This document shows, piece by piece, positions 56,545 to 64,000 of a stretch of DNA of 64,000 bases (the first letter of the stretch is position 1; each line of letters begins with the position of its first letter). A program made the translations under genes and the position numbers. The stretch is from Prototheca cutis (lineage: Eukaryota > Chlorophyta > Trebouxiophyceae > Chlorellales > Chlorellaceae), in assembly GCA_002897115.2 (NCBI GenBank), contig BCIH01000007.1, positions 639,171 through 703,170 of the forward strand, in the 5' to 3' direction. The notes below the pieces were generated by a model. That model was not told the DNA's origin, did no database searches, and worked only from the letters and a program-made list of their open reading frames with translations.

Positions 56545-57516
56545 TCACAAGTTGGCCTTGCGCTGCGCGGCACGNGCCGCCTCCCGCCGCTCCGTCAGGA
56601 CTTCATTGATCTTGTCCAGCGGGGGGAACTTGCCTTCTTCTTGGCTCACGTGCTGCACAGGGGGAGGATGGACGTGATGACATGGTTTTCCTCACAAAAA
56701 AGGTAGAGGGCTTGTACTGTTGTTTCAGAATAAACACATCCCTTGCCAGCTTTCCCGCCCCAGAGGCTCTGCCTTGGACAGCTGTCCCTCGGCATGCAAA
56801 CCCCCGCTTCAAAAACAACTCCGGCGTGCCCCAGCTTGCCTTGACATGTGTTCCCTTGGCGATAATTCGGCCAGTCTCCTTGTCGGATATTGTCACTTCA
56901 ATGGAGCACACGCTCTTGCCGACCTTGATCACCTCGCCGTCAATCCGGACTACCCTCCCGCCAACTCCAGGCCGGTAGTAGTTGGTCGAGATGTTGAGGC
57001 TCACGCCGCTGTAGGGCAGCTTGGTGACCAGCGCCGCAGAGCCCACCACGTCGACAAGCGTGGCTGCAGTCGGTGCAACAGGGTGGGGTTTTGCGATGGC
57101 TTCCCAGACAGCTGTTGAACTGGCACCCACCACCTTGGGGCCCCATCGTCTCTCTATGATGAGATTCAAAGAGGCGCACCATACTCCCCCAGCAGCATAT
57201 TTTATGCCATCCAACACGGTTCTATGCTGTAATTCAAACCATCAGGCGCGCTGCTGGCACACCAGAACCAGAACCAGAACCAGCGTCCCCTCCGGAGTCA
57301 CGGCCAGACACCCGCACCGATGCAGCCGCCGTGGAGAGTGCCGTATCGGTTCTGCAGATCCTCTGTCACTTCCAGGTAGCACGAGACCTTGCCATATCCT
57401 GCCTCAAAGTCGTGCAGGCCATGCAGAACGAGGCTGTCAAACTGGATGGGCTTGCCGTCCTTGAACTGCTTGCAGTTGAAGTTGAAGAAGGCGAGGGCAG
57501 CTTCGGGACACGCCAT
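56545..57516 (-). CDS. Hotdog-fold acyl-CoA thioesterase B
   Basis: Exons 57318-57516, 56840-57063 and 56545-56652 give 176 residues. Same architecture as its neighbour: LQNRYGTLHGGCIG at the exon end, ATLVDVVGSAALV, NYYRPGVGGRVVRIDGEVIK and ETGRIIAKGTHVK. A charged tail (EVLTERREAARAAQR, one N at 56575) follows. The intron after THVK needs a GC donor (AAG|GCAAGC), while the paralogue has GTACAG at the same place, so a GT-to-GC change is likely. The first exon could begin further upstream: the frame stays open to 57588. Compared with A it is clearly diverged, so the duplication is old. Probably acts on long-chain acyl-CoA; location unknown. Confidence 0.82.
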
Positions 57517-58267
57517 GATTGCCCCGACGCCCCTGACGACAGCCAAACACGCTTGCTCGCTTTGAAAAGTTGCTCTCTTTGACAACAAAAGTTGAATTGA
57601 GATACACTGTTATGGAGCAGCGTGCATACCTAGTTGGATAATCTACATCCAACGTCACCGAAGATAACATCGATTGAGCTTCCGAAACGCCTGAGCCGGC
57701 TGGCGAGCTTGCGTGGCCACTTGCCGCTGCCCGGTTCACCCACGAGCCCGCTTGCTGGGAAAGACAGCAGGGGCTTCTGGTGCATCGAAGATTGATTGCA
57801 TGAACATACAATTTGGATTGAATTGACGCAAATCTGGTGGGACGATCCCTGGTGGCGTATCCAGGCACGCAGCCCCGATTCACGGGAGGGGAGCACCTTG
57901 CTCCCGGCAGTTCACGGCATCCCCCTGGCTCGCATGGGGCTATAAAGACCTGCTGACACGAATACACACCGGTCATATGTCATGACTGATGTACCCAGGA
58001 AACGATGCTCCCGGACAGCGGCACTGGAATTCTCGATTGCACATGGACCGGACCAGGACTCGTTGCTCCTGTGCAGCCTCAGCCATGCGCACTTCGGTGG
58101 AGGTCCCCAGCCGCGGGACACGCCGCCTGCCGTGTACATAACAGAAGGTATGGTGTCATTGACCACGGTTTCCGTGTGTTATGCTCCGGATGTAGGGATG
58201 AGGGTGTGATGGCCCAGCCTGGGAGGGCGTCGCGATGCCCAGGGCCTCAGGCCCAGCTGTCCCCTAA
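57517..58267. other. Intergenic region, divergent promoters
   Basis: Upstream of thioesterase B (-) and RUS (+). A plus-strand open frame from the ATG at 57982 (MTDVPRKRCSRTAALEF...) or 58005 may be the first exon of the RUS gene, but I could not connect it in phase. Confidence 0.4.
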
Positions 58268-61086
58268 ACGGCAGGCGGGCGACGGCGACCATTTGCATGG
58301 AGCAGGGGCCACCTGCGGCCTGTACCTCAACACGATGAGCCCAGAAGCAGCGAGGACAAGCTGGCGAGAGGCTGGGCAGCCATCAGGCACCCCCTGGACT
58401 GGCTCCGACATGAAATATCCCATTCCTTCTTTCCATCCAGCAAGGACGTTACCACCGGTGTGTTTGGGTGGGTGAGGAGGGGCGGTCATGGGTCCAAGAT
58501 GCCGGGCGTATGCCGGGACCAGCTTCTTGCCAGCCATGGAGAGGAAGGTCGCTGCACCAGTGGCTTGGCGCAAGGCACCAACTTAAGAGACTGCCGTCTC
58601 CATCCCTGCCCTCTCCATTCCTGCATTCCAGACTATTGGAGCTATGTCAAGTGGCGTGCAGCGCACCGCTTTTTTAGCAGCATGAATTCGGTGTTTGCCA
58701 CGCAGGTAAGTTGGTGGTTACTTTTCCAGCGGTTTTTTCCCCATGGCATGTTTGGCATGGGTAGTAAGTCGCCCTAGGGAGGAAGGCCGGTCAGGCTCGT
58801 GTCCCCTCACCTCCTGTCCCCACCAGTCACCACAAACCCTGCATGCATCAACCCCCCGATCCGGCACCAACTTGTGCCGCAGTCGCTGCTCCAGGCAGTG
58901 GGCGTTGGGGGTCGGCGCAGCCTCCCAGCGGCCGCAACCATAAACTGGGTATTGAAGGACGGGCTGGGCCGGCTGGGCCGGCTGTCCGTTGCCACACAAT
59001 TTGGAGCCTCATTCGATGCAGACCTCAAGGCATGCCGCAGAGGGCGGGTTGGCGATGTGGTGGTGTGAGATTGGGGTGGANCCGAGGGCTCCTGTTGCTG
59101 CTGCTGCTGTGAGCAGCCGTGTGTGTCTGCCTGGAACGAGGAGATCATAACCCCCGAACAAGCAGGCAGGCAAGCAAGCAGCTCCTGGACGCTTCACTCC
59201 TCAACCCTACGACCCACCCACACCCCCCGCAGCGCTTTCGATACACGACGTCGGTGCTGTATTGCGTGGCGCTGGGACTGGAGTACCTGACGCCACTTGT
59301 CCCCCAGGCATTCCTGCCCCTCGCATCGGTGGCCAACGTCGGAAAGAGCATCGGCCTGGCCACCTATGTCGCCACGCAGGTGGGTGGGTTTCTTGTAAGG
59401 GGGGGAGTCATACGTTCTGCACGGGAGAACAAGGGCAGAGTCATCAAGCCGAGGACTGTCTTGCATGTCTTACAGTTCCAAGCCAATCGCGCACGCTTTA
59501 TTTCCGTTGCATCGTGACGCCCAGCCGGCTTTCCATCGGAGCTTCACCCGTGGCGAGAACATGGCTGATCTGTCAGCGAAATCTCAGGTACTTGGGAGAG
59601 CACTGGCTGGTGGGGTGTGTGGGAGGTGGATGTGTCAAAGGCTCGAACCACCCAGGAGTGTGTGTGCGGCTTGATGGCCATAGCACACATGCTCCAGCTG
59701 CAGCTGATGCGACGTGCATGGCATGCCAAGCACGGCCTTAGGACCATCGCATGCCCACCTGCTCCAGGGCCAACAAATGGTGATGGACAACGCCGGCCTT
59801 GCGGCAGCGGTGCTGCTGCTGCATGCCGTGCGGGGTTCAGAGCAGGCGAGGCGGATGCTGCCGCTGGTCGTATTCCCCTTCCTCGTAGTAGGGGACCTCG
59901 TCTCGATATACTAGTAAGAATGGGGGGAGAGTGTGTGTTGAGCTGCAATTTCGGCGGTTGTTGTATTGCATGGATGCGGGTCGTTCCAATGATATCCATG
60001 GGCTCAAGCTCCGGGGCTAGCCTGTTCACCGATCTCCTTGGGGGTACGTAATCTGTTGGCACCATGGGGCAGGCTTCTGACTGGAGCATTCATGCCTGTG
60101 GCAATGACCATTTTCCGGTCACCCATCCCACAATCCAGCGAGCTTCAGTCCATCCAGCTGCGGAGCTTGAATCGGCAGCGGGCCGAGATTCTGGCGGCTG
60201 AGTGGCTGTCCACGGGAACAGTTCCAACGCCCAGTCAGGTGAATTGTGCGGGCTGCTCACAGGGATGGGGACTAGAATCGACATATTTGCTGGTGAAAAT
60301 CATGCATTTTAAAGTCCCATTCAAAAACGGGCAAGTGAAGCTTGAGGACCGACGGGGTGCACCCTTCTTGGGTCCCATGGCTTTGTTGCGCACCTTGTGA
60401 GCATGAGCCCACCCTGCGAAGAGCCACCCATCAGCTTCGTAGGATATCCTTAGCTATCCCCCCCCCCCCAACACACGCACACACACGCACAGGTGTCCAA
60501 ACGTGAGCGTCAGTTTCTCCCCGCAGTGATCGACTGCGGGCCGCTGCCATTAAGGATGGGGAGCCTGGATAAGTGTGTGCGCAGCCAGGAAGCTCTGGAG
60601 AAGCTGCTGAGCCCTGACGGCAGGTACGTCGAGCGCGGAGCACGGGTACCCAGCTCATGCGGCAGGGAATGTGTCGAACGTGCGATCAATGATGCTAAGA
60701 ACGAGCACATGCCCTCCTTGCATCGTCACAGACGGCTCAAGTATGTGCTGTCAATGAGCCAGCCCTGCGATCCAAAGGGCCTTGGCGCGCCGGTGAGGGG
60801 ACTGCAGGCGCTTGGAGCAGTGCTGGGTCTGCGGCGGCGTGCCCGGGGTCAAATTGCCGTGGCATTCCGGAGTGATGCCGGAAGCAACGATGCCCTGCAA
60901 GCCGTGCTGCAGGCTGCCCAACTGCGGGCCGATGCGGCTAAGCCTGACGGCTCGGATGTCACGACGGCCGGCAAGGCCGCTGCGGCCAGCCTGCGTCCCT
61001 TTCTTTCCAGCCTGGAAGCCGCTGGCTGGCACACCGACACGTTCCTCCTCAACCGACGTGAGAAGGCAACGTATACGTTGGCGTGA
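58268..61086 (+). CDS. RUS (root UVB sensitive) / DUF647 family protein
   Basis: Supported exons: about 58310-58457 (5' end uncertain), 58632-58705, 58883-59029, 59233-59379, 59525-59587, 59768-59913, 60139-60238, 60493-60623 and 60732-61086. DUF647 markers are FFPSSKDVTTDYWSYVKWRA, SLLQAVGVG followed by [49 protein letters not shown] and ENMADLSAKSQ. The C-terminal half ends RREKATYTLA. In plants RUS proteins act in UV-B and vitamin B6-linked signalling, partly in plastids; the biochemical activity is unknown. The exon ending at 59029 appears to use a GC donor (AAG|GCATGC); a GT donor a few codons later is the alternative. The start codon was not found. Confidence 0.85.
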
Positions 61087-61449
61087 CGGAGGAGGAGGGT
61101 GGCAGACGAGTGGCTTTTCCTTTTTTGGTGACGATGTATTGCTTTTTCTCTCGAGAGTTTGCCTTTTCTTGAATCAATGACACCCCACCACCCCTTGAAC
61201 TGATATTGCAGCTGTTTTTGTGTTTGACAGTTCACAGAGTCGATGCGCTTTGGCCTGAACAACTCGTCGGTTCCCTGGGGAAACGAAGGGAAAACCATTT
61301 GGGCATTGCAGCTAGCAGACAAGAGTTTTATTCAGAAACGTTCTGGCAGGGGCCTGGAAAGAAGCAGGGACACCAAGAAAAATCGCACCGGCCCAATGGG
61401 GCTGTCCTCTGCACTGAGAACAGGTCGCTCCCATGTGCACCCCCTGCCT
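61087..61449. other. Convergent intergenic region
   Basis: 3' regions of RUS and the methyltransferase. No gene recognised. Confidence 0.5.
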
Positions 61450-62797
61450 TCACTGCCTTGAGGGCACGGCGTCCAACCCCGAAATGTAGCTGGCGTCCCA
61501 TGCCAGGGCGAGGAGGAACAGCGGCCCAGCACTCCCGCCGACATCCAGTTCCGCCAACTGGCGCGTGACCAGACCTGCGGCCTCGGTTGCGCAGAGGAAG
61601 GCCTCAAAGGGCTCATCCCTCTGGGCCAGCTCCGGCACGCCCGTCGCCGGGTCCAGACGCAGCGGCCGCCGCGTCTGGTGGCCCACGAGTGCCACGCCCT
61701 CGGGGTGCAGCAGCGCCTGCACCGCCCCCACGAATGCCAGCACGATGTTCTCAATGTACAGCACGTCCGCTGCCAGGACGAGGTGGAAAGCGTGCTCACT
61801 GCCTGAGGGCAGTGTCCCCGCGCTCGGCGCCAGCCAGTCCAGAGCCGCCGTGTGTGCGGTGCCCTCGACGCCGTTGAGCGCGATGTTTTGATTCAACAAG
61901 TCCAGCACCTGTGGGTGTGTTGATTCATTGGGCAAACATGGTCAGTCGTCAAGGAGAAAGGGTTTGGAGTTCCAGTTGCAATGGAAGGGGTAGCAATTCA
62001 CAAGGCGAGGACCACATCCATGACCCCACCTCCATGCCCACCACCAGCGGGCACCCTTTCCTTCTTCCCAAGCAAGCACACGCACCAGCGGCTCATAGTC
62101 AGTGAGGAAGACCTCTTGGGCTCCGAGCTTGGCCGCCAGCAGGCCCGGCAAGCCTGTGCCCGCCCCCAGCTCCAGCACACGGCGGTGGGACACCATGCTT
62201 TTGTGCGTCGCCAGGTAATTGCACAGTGACAGTGCGCCGGGCCATACGTCCAGCCCCAACAGGTCTGAGGGCTCTGTCCTTGGTCGAGGGCCCTTGGCGC
62301 CATCGGTTGGGGACCCTGTCGACACACCACTGGCACCATTACGCCTTGCGCCAACACTTCCATTCTGACAGGGCAGGCTACACTCCGATTGCTGCCCAGA
62401 TTCACTCGCTGCCACCTCCTTCAGCCCAGCCTCGGTGCCGGGAACATCAATCACCGGCGAGGCCGGCTCAGCGCTGCCGCTAAAGTTCCAAAAGGACTCC
62501 TGCCCGTCTGAGGGACCGGGCGTTTGGGTCTCAGCAGTGCATCCATTGGAAAATCGCTCAGTGACTATAGCATGCACCCCACCGACTCTGCAAATACACA
62601 ACCCCATGCCTTGGCTTCCGCCAGAGCTACCCACTCACCCAGATCTGCTCCACGGTGGCTTGCATGGCGATGGACACCTTGTTTGTATCCTGCGCATATT
62701 TACGAGAGTAGATCTGCAGCGTCTGGGGCCCAAAATTGTACTCCCTCTGGATCAGCTCCGAGGGATCCATGGAGTGGGTGACGCCGGTGTCGTCCAT
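61450..62797 (-). CDS. METTL21-type protein lysine methyltransferase
   Basis: Exons 62639-62797, 62086-62499 and 61450-61908 give 343 residues. The Methyltransf_16 core has SAM motif I RRVLELGAGTGLPGLLAAKL, the acidic TDYEPL, NIALNGVEGTAH and the post-I/DxxY-type AFHLVLAADVLYIENIVLAF. The N-terminal exon (MDDTGVTHSMDPSELIQREY) and a low-complexity Ser/Gly/Pro insert (about residues 60-120) precede it. Relatives methylate single lysines of chaperones, elongation factors or other proteins; some are arginine or small-molecule methyltransferases, so the target is open. The middle exon start at 62499 (GGGCAG|GAG) was chosen because it keeps phase; upstream acceptors do not. Confidence 0.82.
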
Positions 62798-63565
62798 GTC
62801 CTCACCAAGCCCGGCTCCAGCCTGCAGAGTCTCACAGCATGCCCTTCTATAGCAATCTTGTAATGGGCATGCTTGTATGGTTGCGTGGATGCAATGCGCC
62901 GTGGTGTACGAACAGGATCGTCGTCTAGGGCAAGGCCGGTCCCGTGCCGGCCGACGTTGCGCTGCGAAGCAGCTGCTCTGTACGGGGGTGGGGCCCACGT
63001 GACGTACGCCCCAAGCTTTTGGATCTGGTCCCTAGCTCACACCGCAATGCCTTTTCCAGAGCATTGATGTATGCTTACATACCTAAACAAAGGGCCTGAA
63101 GTCATCTGCCGCTTGGAGACGATATGGGAGACTGTTGCAGTCTCTCTTTCTCATGGATTGGAATGGACACGGCAGAGGGTCTCGCCGGTGCCACCCCACG
63201 GGGGACAACATGCACACACTCGCGGCAAACACAAAGCAAGGCGATGTGTACAGAAGCAGCAGAACCAACACGACCGAGTTTGAAAGTGGCGGCACGCTTT
63301 GCAGCGCGCATGCACCACTGCTGCCGCGCTTTCGGTGGCAGGCCCAGCCGGGCCTGGCGCTGTGTATGCATATGCTTGGAGGGAAAGGAATCATACGAGG
63401 GGAAAAAGCACTGTGGCCGAGCTTGTTTCAGCTCTGCCACAGCAAGAGAACTTTGCGGTGATGGCAGGACTTGAGCGGCGGCCGCCGTCCAGCTGCCGCC
63501 TGCGATGAGCCGGCAGCAGGCTGGGGATGACCCCATGGCGCCGACAGAACACCAGTGCACAACGT
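62798..63565. other. Intergenic region
   Basis: Upstream of the methyltransferase and downstream of the ShKT gene, both minus strand. Contains only short, unsupported frames. Confidence 0.45.
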
Positions 63566-63802
63566 CTAGCACCGGCCGCAGGATTTGTTGCACTTGCCGG
63601 CCATCCACGACTCGCCACACTTGCCCCAGGCCGCCTGCTGCGGGCAGTTGTAGGCGCTTGACGGCGGCGTGTCCATGCACCTGCTGCCGCTCGAGCATGA
63701 ACACGTGCCGCAGGAGCGCTTGCAGTACCCCGACATCCAGGACATCGAACACTTGCCCCAGGAAGCCTGCTGTGCACAGGTGTACGTGCTGTCTGGCGCC
63801 AC
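63566..63802 (-). CDS. Small protein with two ShKT (SXC) domains, 5' end unresolved
   Basis: A minus-strand frame with two near-identical ShKT repeats. Each has six Cys with spacing that begins C.QQA(S/A)WGKC and ends CxxSCGxC (SWMSGYCKRSCGTC, then SWMAGKCNKSCGRC), with the stop right after the second. Repeats are joined by a Ser/Pro-rich linker. ShKT domains occur in many secreted or membrane proteins, especially in algae, nematodes and cnidarians, often next to enzymes such as prolyl 4-hydroxylases. The name comes from a sea anemone peptide, but nothing here indicates a toxin. The coding start is not in this frame: the frame stays open to about 63900 without an ATG, so an upstream exon with a signal peptide is expected. 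Confidence 0.72.
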   Translation of the reverse strand: MAPDSTYTCAQQASWGKCSMSWMSGYCKRSCGTCSCSSGSRCMDTPPSSAYNCPQQAAWGKCGESWMAGKCNKSCGRC

Positions 63803-64000
63803 ATCGGTGCATGCCGAGCACGAAGACGACGCCGGTGATTTTGCCGGCGGCGGTGACGCGATGCTGATCCCACTCTGTGTTTGGTAGTGGAAGAGTGGTG
63901 AGGTTCATAGTGGTGGAGTTGTGAGCTTCTATAAGGACCAGTGCAGGACACAGGTTCTTAGGGGCTTGTCCTGTTTGGACACCTTCAAGCCACCCTTGCG
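63803..64000. other. Upstream part of the ShKT gene and window end
   Basis: The ShKT frame continues open here (ISIASPPPAKSP...) to a stop near 63900. The rest may hold its intron, first exon or promoter. Confidence 0.4.

Noticed and set aside
59635..59665. B-box-like sequence on the minus strand (GGTTCGAGCC)
   Set aside because: It lies in an intron of RUS and has no T-stem pairing or A box at the right distance.

Overview
The window is nuclear DNA of a eukaryote, most likely a green (chlorophyte) alga. Nearly every gene is broken by several short introns of about 40-400 bases, mostly GT..AG and a few GC..AG. Coding exons are very GC-rich and genes lie close together on both strands. The green assignment is an inference from gene content. 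A SecY translocase is encoded here in the nucleus with introns and an N-terminal extension, whereas red-lineage plastids keep secY in the plastid. There is also a RUS/DUF647 gene, a folate-biopterin-type transporter and plant-type CCCTAAA repeats. A mitochondrial propionyl-CoA carboxylase beta subunit is present, which land plants lack, so an alga fits better than a plant. I cannot name the species.

Layout. 1-9.9 kb: a Nei-type DNA glycosylase with a C-terminal SAP domain (+, 5' end cut by the window), a bZIP factor (-), a complex I assembly factor of the NDUFAF3 type (-), plastid SecY (+), and a protein built on a stand-alone prolyl-tRNA-synthetase-type anticodon-binding domain (-). 10-27.5 kb, mostly +: a voltage-gated K+ channel with a cyclic-nucleotide-binding-like domain in about 17 exons, eIF3c, an AFG2/Drg1-type double AAA ATPase, a weakly assigned DUF3783-like gene (-) and a ribokinase. 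27.8-34.8 kb, all -: ribosomal protein S29, a four-finger CCCH RNA-binding protein and an FSH-family serine hydrolase. 35-43.6 kb: a RING/helical-repeat protein with six Cys-Pro motifs (+), a conserved membrane protein (-), GET1 (+), a DHHC-family palmitoyltransferase with a DHWC active site (+) and a complex I NDUFB4-like subunit (-). 44-52 kb: PCCB (-), head to head with CMC4 (+), then NOC3 (-). 52-64 kb: a BT1 transporter (+) running into an 879-base assembly gap, two tandem hotdog thioesterases (-), RUS (+), a METTL21-type methyltransferase (-) and a small protein with two ShKT domains (-).

Functionally this is a housekeeping segment. One theme is ribosome building and translation (NOC3, AFG2, RPS29, eIF3c). 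Another is mitochondrial function (NDUFAF3, NDUFB4, CMC4, PCCB). A third is membrane traffic and transport (SecY, GET1, DHHC, K+ channel, BT1). No operon, mobile element, CRISPR array, rRNA or tRNA gene was found. No single new system stands out. The most interesting points are unusual protein architectures and lost key residues: the CP-motif RING protein, the glycosylase-SAP fusion, the DHWC enzyme, the S29 protein missing half its zinc ligands, and the solitary anticodon-binding domain.

Exon coordinates were worked out by hand by matching splice signals to reading frame and family conservation. Where I give a full exon list, the phases close exactly unless noted. Start codons are less certain than splice sites. 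Scattered single N bases lie in some exons, and both long N gaps lie next to homopolymer runs.
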